This document shows, piece after piece, positions 27,938-36,138 of a stretch of 64,000 nt of DNA; position 1 is the stretch's first letter, and each line of letters opens with the position of its first letter. Origin of the DNA: Erwinia sp. E602 (GTDB lineage Bacteria > Pseudomonadota > Gammaproteobacteria > Enterobacterales > Enterobacteriaceae); NCBI RefSeq assembly GCF_018141005.1, contig NZ_CP046582.1:3534001-3598000 (forward strand). The letters run 5' to 3'. The translations under genes were made by a program, and so were the position numbers. Under the pieces are notes generated by a model that was not told the DNA's origin, did no database searches, and was given only the letters and a program-made list of their open reading frames with translations.

Positions 27938-29521
27938 TCAGACTACCGCACTGACTTCCTCTAACCAACCGGCACGCATCTGCGGCACCGCGCGCAGCAG
28001 CTGGGCGGTATAGTCGTCCAGCGGCGCGTTAAACACCAGATCTAACGCTCCCTGGCGCACCGTTCTGCCGTGGCGCAGCACCATGACCTCATCGGCAACG
28101 GCGTTCACCACGTGCAGATCGTGGGTGATAAACAGCAGCGAGACGCCGGTCTGTTCCTGTAACCTCTTCAGCAGCGCCAGCACCTCACGCCCGACCAGCG
28201 GATCGAGCGCCGACGTCGGTTCATCACAGACGATCAGCAGCGGCTCCACCGCCAGCGCGCGGGCAATACAGACGCGCTGCTTCTGACCGCCGGAGAGCGC
28301 GTGCGGATAGCGGTCCGCCAGCTGTACCGGCAGCCCGACCTGCTCCAGCAGCGTCTCCACCCGCGCTTTACGCTGCTGGGCGGTCAGCGCGGTCAGGCAG
28401 ACCATCGCCCGCTCCAGCTGCAGCCGGATGGTCAGGCGCGGGTTGAGCGCGGTGTCCGGGTGCTGGTGGATCATCTGCACCCACTGCAGCTGCTGGCGGC
28501 TGCGCTGGCGCAGCGCCGGCGGCAACAGCTGGCCGTTAAAGCGCACCTCGCCCTCCGCCGGGGAGACCAGCCCACAGATCGCCCGGCCGAGGGTTGACTT
28601 GCCGGCACCTGACTCGCCGATCAGCGCCAGGGTACGGCCGCGGCCGACGGTCAGCGACACATTGTGCAGCACCCGCTCCCCCTGATAATCAACGCTGACC
28701 TCACGCGCGGCCAGCAGCGGCAGAGTGGAACCGCGCGGCGTATGCGGCTGCGCGTGGCTGTGCAGAAGCTCACGGGTATAAGCCTGCTGCGGTTGATCCA
28801 GTAGCGCCGGGGTAGCACCTGTCTCTACCTGACGGCCGTGCCGCAGCACCATAATTCGCTGGCTGAGCTGCGCCACCACCGCCAGATCGTGGCTGATATA
28901 GAGTGCGGCCACGCCGCTCTGCGCAATCACCTGCTGAATCGCCTTCAGCACTTCCAGCTGGGTAGTCACGTCCAGCGCGGTGGTCGGTTCGTCGAAGATA
29001 ATCAGCTGCGGCCCGGCGCAGATCGCCATCGCAATCATCGCCCGCTGCAGCTGGCCGCCGGAGACCTGGTGCGGATAGCGGTGGAAAAACTGCTCCGGCT
29101 GCGGCAGCTGCAGCTGTACAAACAGCGCCATCGCGCGCTGGATCGCCGCCCGGCGGTCCAGCACCCGGTGGCGCACCGCCACCTCAATCACCTGTTCACC
29201 GATGGTTTTCGCCGGGTTGAACGAGGCGCTGGCCGACTGCGCCACGTAGGCGATTTGTACGCCGCGCACGCTGCGCATCTGCCGTTCGGAGAGCCCGTTC
29301 AGCGGCTGTCCGGCGAAGATAATTTGCCCGCCGCTGATTTTCATCCCGTGGCGGCAGTGGCCAAGGATCGCCTGACCGATGGTGGATTTACCGGCACCGG
29401 ACTCGCCGATCAGCCCCAGCACTTCGCCTTTATTCAGGGTGAAAGAAATATCGTCCACCAGCACCGCGCTGCCGGCGGTGACGCGCAGCTGCTGCACGCT
29501 TAACAACGGTTGTGACTGCAT
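27938..29521 (-). CDS. Peptide-type ABC transporter ATPase with two fused ABC domains
   Basis: 527 residues containing two complete ABC domains, as in GsiA or YejF: a DppD-like half (Walker A GESGAGKSTIGQ, signature VSGGQLQRAM, Walker B LIIFDEPTTALD) and a DppF-like half (GESGAGKSTLGRA, LSGGQKQRVC, LIVCDEPTSALD). It would energise the two permeases encoded upstream. The permease stop and this start are separated by three bases, and AGGAG at the permease end is its ribosome site. Confidence 0.92.
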   Translation of the reverse strand: MQSQPLLSVQQLRVTAGSAVLVDDISFTLNKGEVLGLIGESGAGKSTIGQAILGHCRHGMKISGGQIIFAGQPLNGLSERQMRSVRGVQIAYVAQSASASFNPAKTIGEQVIEVAVRHRVLDRRAAIQRAMALFVQLQLPQPEQFFHRYPHQVSGGQLQRAMIAMAICAGPQLIIFDEPTTALDVTTQLEVLKAIQQVIAQSGVAALYISHDLAVVAQLSQRIMVLRHGRQVETGATPALLDQPQQAYTRELLHSHAQPHTPRGSTLPLLAAREVSVDYQGERVLHNVSLTVGRGRTLALIGESGAGKSTLGRAICGLVSPAEGEVRFNGQLLPPALRQRSRQQLQWVQMIHQHPDTALNPRLTIRLQLERAMVCLTALTAQQRKARVETLLEQVGLPVQLADRYPHALSGGQKQRVCIARALAVEPLLIVCDEPTSALDPLVGREVLALLKRLQEQTGVSLLFITHDLHVVNAVADEVMVLRHGRTVRQGALDLVFNAPLDDYTAQLLRAVPQMRAGWLEEVSAVV

Positions 29522-29524
29522 TAA

Positions 29525-30340
29525 TTACTCCTGCCAGCTGCGGCTGTGCTGGCTCATCAGCCAGTCGGCGACGCTGTTCAGCGCCAGTGCCAGCAGCGCA
29601 ATCGCCGCCCCCGGGATCAGCGCCGCCCACACGCCAAACAGAATGCCGTCTTTGTTATCCCGCGCCAGCCCGCCCCAGTCGGCGGTTGGCGGCTGAATGC
29701 CCAGCCCAAGGAAAGACAGCGCCGACAGGAACAGCAGAATAAAGATAAAGCGCAACGCAAACTCCGCCACCAGCGTGGTCAGGGCGTTGGGCAGGATCTC
29801 GCGCCACAGGATCCAGCCGAGGCGCTCCCCGCGCAGCCGGGCGACTTCGATAAACTCCTGCGCCGCAATATCCAGCGCCAGCGAACGCGCCACGCGCAGC
29901 ACCCGCGTCGACTCCAGCAGGCCGAGCACCAGTACGATCACCGGAATGGTTTTCGGCAGCATCGCCAGCACCACCAGCGCGAGGATCAGCGTAGGGATCG
30001 CCATCAGCACGTCGTTCACCCGTGAAATCAGCTGATCGACCCAGCCACGGCAGAAGCCGGCGAGGAAACCGAGGAAAATACCGATGGCAAACGCCAGCAG
30101 GGTCGCCACCACGCTAACGCCGATCGAGGTGCGGGTGCCCCAGATCAGCCGCGACAGCAGGTCGCGGCCGAGGTTATCGGTGCCCAGCCAGTTCTGCGGT
30201 GAGACCCCCGCCCAGGCACTGCCCACCACCTGATCGGGCGCATAGGGCGACAGCAGCGGGGCCAGCAGCGCCACCAGAATAAACAGGCTCAGCCCGATGG
30301 CACCGGGGAGCACGGCAAGTTTCAGCCTTAACATCAACAT
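29525..30340 (-). CDS. Peptide-type ABC transporter permease (DppC-like)
   Basis: 271 residues, six hydrophobic segments, with the DppC-like N-terminal APLLSPYAPDQVVGS and the conserved LGTDNLGRDLLSRLIWGTR. The inner-membrane coupling motif EVARLRGERLGWILWREILPNA contacts the ATPase. AAGGAACTG precedes the ATG. It is the second permease of the operon, 58 bp after the first. Confidence 0.92.
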   Translation of the reverse strand: MLMLRLKLAVLPGAIGLSLFILVALLAPLLSPYAPDQVVGSAWAGVSPQNWLGTDNLGRDLLSRLIWGTRTSIGVSVVATLLAFAIGIFLGFLAGFCRGWVDQLISRVNDVLMAIPTLILALVVLAMLPKTIPVIVLVLGLLESTRVLRVARSLALDIAAQEFIEVARLRGERLGWILWREILPNALTTLVAEFALRFIFILLFLSALSFLGLGIQPPTADWGGLARDNKDGILFGVWAALIPGAAIALLALALNSVADWLMSQHSRSWQE

Positions 30341-30398
30341 CAGTTCCTTGTCAGCCCGGCGTGCCTTCGCGGTACGCCAGGCTGGCCTCTAAAAGGGA

Positions 30399-31388
30399 TT
30401 AACGGGCGTGGCGCAGGCGCGGGTTAGCCAGCAGGGTGACCACATCGGCCAGCAGATTGAGCAGAATATAGATCCCGGCCAGCAGCAGCGCGCAGTCCTG
30501 GATCACCGGGATATCGCGTTTGCTGATGCTGTCCACCATATACTGGCCGAGGCCCGGGTAAACAAACACGTTCTCGACGATCACCACCCCGACCATCAGC
30601 CAGGCCAGGTTGAGCACGATCACGTTAATCACCGGCCCCCAGACGTTGGGCAGCACGTGGCGGAACAGGATCGCCGACGGCGACAGCCCCTTCATCAGCG
30701 CGGTATCCACCCAGGCCGCATTCTGCGCGCTGACCAGCGCGGCGCGGGTCATATTGCTCATATGACCAAGAATAGCGAAGATCAGCGTCAGGCACGGCAG
30801 CGCAATCGCCAGCAGCCTGTCGCCCAGCGGCATACCGTCGGCGATGCTGCTGTTGCTCGGCAGCCAGAACAGGGTGATCGAGAAAATCAGAATCAGCAGG
30901 TAGCCGGAGAAGAACTCCGGCAGCGACACCGCCGCGCGGGTAAACAGGTTCAGCAGCCGATCGGGCCAGCGCCCCTGGTAGCGGGCGGAAGCAAAACCGA
31001 TCGCCAGCGCCAGCGGCACGGCAACGATAGCGGTGAAGAACGCCAGTGACAGGGTATTACCCAGCCGCTCCAGCAGCACCGGCGCGATCGCCTCGCGGCT
31101 GGTAAAGCTGTGGCCGAAGTCGCCCTGCAGCACGCCGCCCAGCCAGCTGAGATAGCGGCTGAGGGCCGGCTGATCGAGGCCGAGCTGCTGATTCAGCGCC
31201 GCCACCGCCTGCGGGGTGGCCGTCTGGCCGAGGATCGCCGTCGCGGCGTTGCCCGGCAGCAGCTGGATGCCGACAAAAATCAGCGCCGACACCACCAGCA
31301 GCATCACCACCCCGGCCAGCAGACGCTGGACGATCATCTTAAGCAGCGGGAAATGGCCTTTCCCGCGGATAGAAGGAGAATCACTCAT
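30399..31388 (-). CDS. Peptide-type ABC transporter permease (DppB-like)
   Basis: 329 residues from the ATG at 31388; a TTG six bases earlier is also in frame. It has the DppB-like opening (VQRLLAGVVMLLVVSALIFV), LLPGNAATAILGQTATPQAVA, the GDFGHSF segment, and the coupling loop ALMKGLSPSAILFRHVLPN. It pairs with the DppC-like permease. The start is within seven bases of the binding-protein stop. Confidence 0.92.
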   Translation of the reverse strand: MSDSPSIRGKGHFPLLKMIVQRLLAGVVMLLVVSALIFVGIQLLPGNAATAILGQTATPQAVAALNQQLGLDQPALSRYLSWLGGVLQGDFGHSFTSREAIAPVLLERLGNTLSLAFFTAIVAVPLALAIGFASARYQGRWPDRLLNLFTRAAVSLPEFFSGYLLILIFSITLFWLPSNSSIADGMPLGDRLLAIALPCLTLIFAILGHMSNMTRAALVSAQNAAWVDTALMKGLSPSAILFRHVLPNVWGPVINVIVLNLAWLMVGVVIVENVFVYPGLGQYMVDSISKRDIPVIQDCALLLAGIYILLNLLADVVTLLANPRLRHAR

Positions 31389-31394
31389 CGACAA

Positions 31395-32951
31395 TTACGC
31401 AAACCAGACTTTTTCCGCAGCGCGGTTGCCGCTCATGGTGAAGCCCGGAATGGCAACAAACCCTTTAATTTTGCTGCTGGCCGCGTCCAGCGCATCGGCG
31501 TAGAGCGGGATCACCTCACTGCCCTTCTCGACCAGCATCACCTGAATATCGTGATAAATCTGGCGGCGCTTCTGTTCATCCTGCTCGCCACGGGCGGCGG
31601 TCACCAGCTGGTCAAAGGCCGGCTCTTTCCACTGCGACTCGTTCCACGGCGCGTTGCTGGTAAACACCAGCGACAGCAGCGCATCGGCGGTCGGGCGCAG
31701 CGACCAGTTAGAGGAGACAAAGGGTTTCTTCATCCAGACGTTGTCCCAGAAGGCGTCATCCGCCACGCGCTCCACCTGCAGCGGAATGCCGGCGCGCTGC
31801 GCCGAGTTCTGGTACAGCTGGCCGGCATCCACCGCGCCCGGGAAACCGCTCTCCGCCACCGACAGCACCAGCGGGCCGCTGAAGCCGGATTTCTGCCAGT
31901 GATATCTGGCCTTTTCCGGATCGTAAGGGCGCTGCGGAATATCTTTGGCAAAGTACGGGCTGGACGGGAAAACCGGGTTATCGTTAGCGACGGTGCCGTA
32001 ACCGCCCAGCACGGTTTTGATCATCTGCTCACGATCGATGGCGTATTTCAGCGCCAGGCGGCCGTCGAGGGTGTTAAACGGCGCGACGTTCGCCAGCCCC
32101 GGGAAGGTGAAGATCTGGCTGTCTTTCGAACGCAGCAGCTGAATGGTCGGCAGCGCCTTCAGGCGATCGACGATACGCGGGTTCACGCGGTTAATCATGT
32201 GCGCCGAACCACTGGCCAGCGCCGCCACGCGCGCCGTCGAGTCGTTCATCGCCAGGGTTTCCACCGAATCAACGTGGCCACGGTTGGGGTTCCAGTGGTT
32301 CGGGTTACGCTTCACCAGCCCGCGCACGCCCGGCTTAAAGCTCTCAAGGATAAAGGCGCCGGTGCCGATGCCCTTATCGAAGTTTTCATTCTCCGGGGTA
32401 ATGGCAAAGTGAACGTCGCTGAGCAGGGCGATAAATTCAACGTTCGGCTCTTTCAGCTTAATGGTCACCTGGTGCGGCGTGGTCGCTTCCAGCGACACCA
32501 CCGGGTCGAGGTAACCTTTCACCGACGAAGTGGACTTCTCATCGCGGTGGTGGTTCAGCGAGTAGACCACGTCTCTGGCGGTCAGGGCACGGCCGTCGTG
32601 GAACTGCACGCCCTGACGAATATTCAGCAGCCAGGTTTTGCTGCCGTCGGCGGTTTCCCAGCTCTCGGCCAGCGACGGCACGATCCTGCCGTTTTCATCC
32701 ACGTCGGCCAGGCAGTTAAACAGCTGCGAACCAAAGAAATACATCCAGGACTCAAACCAGAACGCCGGATCGAGCCGATCGGTGCTGGAGGCGTTATCCA
32801 TGCCGATAATCAGGTGCCCGCCTTTTTTCGGTGTGGCATCCTCGGCAGCGGGCGCGGCGTCCGCGGCCCATGCTGACTGCAGCGGCCAGCCGGTGCAGGC
32901 TGCTGCAACGGAAAGTGCCCCGGTCGTTTTAATAAAGTTGCGACGGTTCAT
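31395..32951 (-). CDS. Peptide-type ABC transporter substrate-binding protein with Tat signal
   Basis: Family 5 extracellular solute-binding protein, 518 residues. The signal peptide has a twin-arginine motif, MNRRNFIKTTGALSVAAA, so it is probably exported folded by Tat; most homologues use Sec. Mature motifs include SLAESWETADGSKTWLLNIRQGVQFHDGR and YAIDREQMIK. The ligand cannot be read directly. Because a homocysteine methyltransferase gene and a MetJ-like operator precede it, methionine-containing peptides, S-methylmethionine or another sulphur compound are plausible. Confidence 0.9.
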   Translation of the reverse strand: MNRRNFIKTTGALSVAAACTGWPLQSAWAADAAPAAEDATPKKGGHLIIGMDNASSTDRLDPAFWFESWMYFFGSQLFNCLADVDENGRIVPSLAESWETADGSKTWLLNIRQGVQFHDGRALTARDVVYSLNHHRDEKSTSSVKGYLDPVVSLEATTPHQVTIKLKEPNVEFIALLSDVHFAITPENENFDKGIGTGAFILESFKPGVRGLVKRNPNHWNPNRGHVDSVETLAMNDSTARVAALASGSAHMINRVNPRIVDRLKALPTIQLLRSKDSQIFTFPGLANVAPFNTLDGRLALKYAIDREQMIKTVLGGYGTVANDNPVFPSSPYFAKDIPQRPYDPEKARYHWQKSGFSGPLVLSVAESGFPGAVDAGQLYQNSAQRAGIPLQVERVADDAFWDNVWMKKPFVSSNWSLRPTADALLSLVFTSNAPWNESQWKEPAFDQLVTAARGEQDEQKRRQIYHDIQVMLVEKGSEVIPLYADALDAASSKIKGFVAIPGFTMSGNRAAEKVWFA

Positions 32952-33020
32952 GTGGTGGTGTCCTGTAGTTTCTGCTGTTTTTTTTATTGCCGCCGTAGCG
33001 GCACTGACCCGGTGTCCGTC

Positions 33021-33923
33021 TTACTTAAGCGCTTCCGCCAGCCGCTGAATGTGCTGCGGGCCAATGCCGCAGCAGCCGCCAATCAGCGTGGCACCGGCCG
33101 CCACCCACTCCTGCGCCCAGTGCAGATAGCCTGCCGGATCGCTGTCTTTACGCAGGCCGCTCAGACCTTCATTGGCCCCGCCGCCGTTGCTGCCGTGCTC
33201 AAAGGCGTTGGCATAAACACCAATGCCCACCGACGCATTCAGCTGCTTCAGCACGGCGGCGGCCTGCCGTACCGCCGACAGCATCACTTCCGGATGGCTG
33301 CAGTTAAACAGCACGTTCTCTGCCCCCAGCTCCACGGCGCGGGTTACCGCCGCCGTCACGCTTTCGCCGGAGCGCAGGGTGCTGACGGCATCATACTGTT
33401 CCGCTTCATCATTGAGGGTAAAGGAGAGCCACAGCGGCTGCGGCTGACCGGCCAGCGCCTGGTGAATCGCCTCCGCTTCGGCGATCGAACTGACGGTTTC
33501 GCCCAGCCAGACGTCCACAAACGGGGCCTGAGCATCGATCAGCACGCGGTGGATAGCCAGTGCCTGCGGCAGGTCAAACAGGTCGGGGCGATAGGAGCCT
33601 AAGGCCGGCGGCAGGCTGCCGGCAACGCGCACCGGCTCAGGGGCGGCGTCGGCCGCCTCGCGCGCCAGCCGGCCGGCCAGCGCGGCCAGCCGCTGACCGT
33701 CGGCGGCAAAGCGTGCGTCGCCAATATGGAACGGCACCACGGCATAGCTGTTGGTGGTGAGCGTACCGGCACCGGCGGCGATAAAGCTGTCATGCACCTC
33801 GCGCACCCGCTCCGGCGCTTCATACAGCGCCAGCGCCGACCACTCCGGCTGACGGAATGGTGCACCAACCCGCGCCAGCTCTCGCCCCATACCACCATCC
33901 AGAATTGCAATTTTATGCGCCAT
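33021..33923 (-). CDS. Homocysteine S-methyltransferase family protein (MmuM-like)
   Basis: 300 residues, Pfam S-methyl_trans type. It transfers a methyl group (for instance from S-methylmethionine) to homocysteine to give methionine. The zinc-binding cysteines are visible: the NCSHPE motif and the terminal GGCCG. The N-terminus has LDGGMGRELARVGAPFRQPEWSA. First gene of the operon that continues with the peptide-type ABC transporter after 69 bp. A candidate MetJ operator is just upstream, in line with a role in methionine supply. The methyl donor is not shown. Confidence 0.85.
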   Translation of the reverse strand: MAHKIAILDGGMGRELARVGAPFRQPEWSALALYEAPERVREVHDSFIAAGAGTLTTNSYAVVPFHIGDARFAADGQRLAALAGRLAREAADAAPEPVRVAGSLPPALGSYRPDLFDLPQALAIHRVLIDAQAPFVDVWLGETVSSIAEAEAIHQALAGQPQPLWLSFTLNDEAEQYDAVSTLRSGESVTAAVTRAVELGAENVLFNCSHPEVMLSAVRQAAAVLKQLNASVGIGVYANAFEHGSNGGGANEGLSGLRKDSDPAGYLHWAQEWVAAGATLIGGCCGIGPQHIQRLAEALK

Positions 33924-33971
33924 CAGCCTGCTCCCGGTAAGATTTTTCTAATGGCAGCATGCTACAGAAAG

Positions 33972-34003
33972 TGATGGCTACATGTCCAGACGTCTATATG
34001 CTT
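33972..34003. promoter_or_regulatory. Candidate MetJ operator (tandem met boxes)
   Basis: A perfect met box AGACGTCT (33988-33995) is flanked in 8-bp register by weaker boxes: TGATGGCT (5/8), ACATGTCC (5/8) and ATATGCTT (4/8). MetJ binds at least two adjacent boxes. The site is 49-80 bp upstream of the methyltransferase ATG. Confidence 0.65.
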
Positions 34004-34133
34004 AAATCACGATAAGCTTCTACAGGAAATGAGCGAAGGGGGAAGCGTAACGCTCAGAATTGTAGCGATTCCGCCGCCCCGCGGAGAACCACTGGCCACG
34101 CCGGCATCCGCTGACCATCGTTAAGGAGTGCGT

Positions 34134-34565
34134 TCAGAAGATTATTTTGGCGGCACCCAGGCCAACCACCAGCAGCGCCATTTGCGATGCAGCAAACCAT
34201 TTTGTTTGTGACGCCAGAGACTGATGCAGCTCGCTGCGTAACATCTCGAATTTAGTATCAAACTTTTTATCCAGCTGATGGAACTCTTCTTTCGTCACAT
34301 AGTTTGACTTGATCACCGCAACATCTATCTTGATGCCGTTAACATCCTCTTTAAGTATTTTAACGTCTTCTTTTAAGACGGATACATCCTGCTTCAACAC
34401 GGTGACGTCCTGCTTAAGCACGGTGACGTCCTGCTTAAGCACAGTGACATCCTGCTTAAGCACAGTCACATCCTGCTTAAGCACGGTGACATCCTGCTTA
34501 AGAATATTTACGTCTCCCTGCAACGTGGTGAACTTGTCTTCCAGTTTCTCGACTCTGTTTTCCAT
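34134..34565 (-). CDS. Coiled-coil membrane-anchored protein with heptad repeats
   Basis: 143 residues. Residues 1-84 form a continuous heptad series: LKQDVTV/LKQDVSV occurs six times, then LKEDVKI, LKEDVNG, IKIDVAV. Leucine/isoleucine and valine occupy the core positions, which predicts a long left-handed coiled coil. Residues 128-143 (KWFAASQMALLVVGLGAAKIIF region) form a C-terminal membrane anchor. AAGGATGAGAAA precedes the ATG. The overall build resembles small DUF1640-like or phage-type coiled-coil proteins. The function is unknown. The repeat number can change without shifting the frame. Confidence 0.75.
   Translation of the reverse strand: MENRVEKLEDKFTTLQGDVNILKQDVTVLKQDVTVLKQDVTVLKQDVTVLKQDVTVLKQDVSVLKEDVKILKEDVNGIKIDVAVIKSNYVTKEEFHQLDKKFDTKFEMLRSELHQSLASQTKWFAASQMALLVVGLGAAKIIF
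34384..34504. repeat. 21-bp tandem repeat inside the coiled-coil gene
   Basis: Six copies of a 21-bp unit containing TCCTGCTTAAGCAC, nearly identical even at third codon positions, encode the six LKQDV heptads. The low synonymous difference shows recent expansion or homogenisation. Confidence 0.85.
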
Positions 34566-34768
34566 TTTCTCATCCTTAATTATGTTCTGACAGCATGATG
34601 ATAAATCCACCACAAGATGATTAACAAGCATACAGTAGCCGGTTTTCTGCGAGCCGCTACGGAAAACAACAATGTAATGCAATGCAACGCTAATTTATTG
34701 AAAAATATCGATTACGCGTTGCTTTAACAAAGGGGAGAACGGGTCTGAATGCTGGGGAGAGGCAAAGC

Positions 34769-34796
34769 AATAAATCCGGCAGCGGGCGCTGCCGGA
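34769..34796 (-). terminator. Terminator of the RcnB-like gene at 34808
   Basis: TCCGGCAGCG (34775-34784) pairs with CGCTGCCGGA (34787-34796). In the minus direction it is followed by TTTATT. It lies 12 bp after the stop. Confidence 0.7.
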
Positions 34797-34807
34797 GAGG
34801 TAACATC

Positions 34808-35338
34808 TTACTGGCTGAGCGCGCCATTCAGCAGGATAGCGGTAATGATCCCGGTTGCCGCCGCGATCAGCACATAGTTGCCGTCGACATAGGCCCAGTG
34901 TGCGCCGCGTGGCGGTTCGTACAGACCGCGGTCGCGCCAGTCGTTAACGCGATAATCATCGCCACGGAAACGCGGCGGCATCGGGTGGCCGCGACGAAAG
35001 TCGTGGCCGCTCCAGGCAAAGTGATCGCGTTCCACGCGGTGGAATTGCGGCGAAGGGCCACGGTCATTACGGGCATCATGACGATCCGGACCACCGCGAT
35101 TGTTACGGGCATCATGGCGATCCGGGCCGCCGCGATCGTTACGCGCGTCATGACGATCCTGACCACCACGATCGCTGCGGGCATCATGGCCGCCGCCGTT
35201 ACCGCGATTATCATGACCGCCCTGCTGCTGCCACTGGCGATCCGGGCCATTGCCCGGACCCTCCGCCTGCGACAGAGAGGAGAACAGGGTGCCTGCTGTG
35301 AAAATGCTGATAACCAGTGCCAGTGTTGTTTTTTTCAT
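34808..35338 (-). CDS. RcnB-family periplasmic protein with Asp/Arg/His repeats (second copy)
   Basis: 176 residues from MKKTTLALVISIFTAG, the start supported by CTGAGGACATCAAG. A signal peptide (about 1-25, SLSQAEG) is followed by repeats of DRHDARNDRGG type (four to five units rich in Asp, Arg, His), which could bind divalent metals. The C-terminal RcnB domain reads GDDYRVNDWRDRGLYEPPRG then WAYVDGNYVLIAAATGII. The same domain occurs in the gene at 27149. The repeat DNA is about 33 bp per unit and imperfect. Confidence 0.82.
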   Translation of the reverse strand: MKKTTLALVISIFTAGTLFSSLSQAEGPGNGPDRQWQQQGGHDNRGNGGGHDARSDRGGQDRHDARNDRGGPDRHDARNNRGGPDRHDARNDRGPSPQFHRVERDHFAWSGHDFRRGHPMPPRFRGDDYRVNDWRDRGLYEPPRGAHWAYVDGNYVLIAAATGIITAILLNGALSQ

Positions 35339-35500
35339 CTTGATGTCCTCAGTTTGGCCGACGGCCTGACCGCTGCCGTTCACCGCACTATCGGACATTC
35401 GTCAACACTTCCGTATCGCTTCAACTCCGAAAACGACCGGATTAGCACTAACTTTGCTCTGGCTTAACACAGTCCTGACGCACCCTGCACAGTGTGGAGA

Positions 35501-35932
35501 TTAGTTATTCAGCTGATAGTCCAGCGTGATCTCAGTATTGAGCAGCTTCGAGATCGGGCAGCCGGCTTTGGCCTGCTGAATAATCTTGTCAAACTCGGCT
35601 TTATCGATACCCGGCAGCGTCACTTTGCTCTCCAGCGCCACTCTGGTAATGCCGAAACCGCCATCCACTTTATCCAGCGACACGTCAGCGGTGGTATCAA
35701 TGCTTTCAGGCGTATGGCCGGCCTCACCCAGCATCAGCGACAGCGCCATCGAGAAGCAGGCCGCATGGGCCGCCCCAACCAGCTCTTCCGGGTTGGTGCC
35801 GGCTTTCCCTTCAAAGCGGGTGTTAAAGCCATAGGGCTGCGCGCTCAGCGCACCGCTCTCGGTACTGATGGTGCCTTTACCGCGTTTGATATCGCCTTCC
35901 CAGTGTGCCTGGCCTTTCTTATGAATGGTCAT
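35501..35932 (-). CDS. osmC: Organic hydroperoxide reductase OsmC
   Basis: 143 residues, the same length as E. coli OsmC, with an almost identical N-terminus (MTIHKKGQAHWEGDIKRGKG). It reduces organic hydroperoxides with two cysteines, here in AAHAACFSMAL (about residue 59) and KAGCPISKLL (about residue 124). It is cytoplasmic and induced by osmotic and stationary-phase stress in relatives. A hexamer repeat array lies 123-176 bp upstream of its start. Confidence 0.95.
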   Translation of the reverse strand: MTIHKKGQAHWEGDIKRGKGTISTESGALSAQPYGFNTRFEGKAGTNPEELVGAAHAACFSMALSLMLGEAGHTPESIDTTADVSLDKVDGGFGITRVALESKVTLPGIDKAEFDKIIQQAKAGCPISKLLNTEITLDYQLNN

Positions 35933-36054
35933 GGTTATCCTCCGTTAGTTAACATCAGCTACCAGTATAGACACTCTGCATATTCTCACCGGCGACCGCC
36001 CGTTTTACAGACGATTCCGGCTACATTCCGCCCCTGCATACGCGGGTATCCCAC

Positions 36055-36108
36055 CCTGCTTCTGCACCTGCACCTGCACCTGCACCTGCTCCTGCTCCTG
36101 CTCCTGCA
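36055..36108. repeat. Hexanucleotide microsatellite SSR1 (CCTGCA/CCTGCT, 9 units)
   Basis: Nine consecutive hexamers: CCTGCT, TCTGCA, three CCTGCA, three CCTGCT, CCTGCA. It lies 31 bp after the stop of the methyltransferase-like gene and upstream of osmC. Confidence 0.9.
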
Positions 36109-36138
36109 ACATGGCGTAATAGCGCCAGGGGCAAGACC

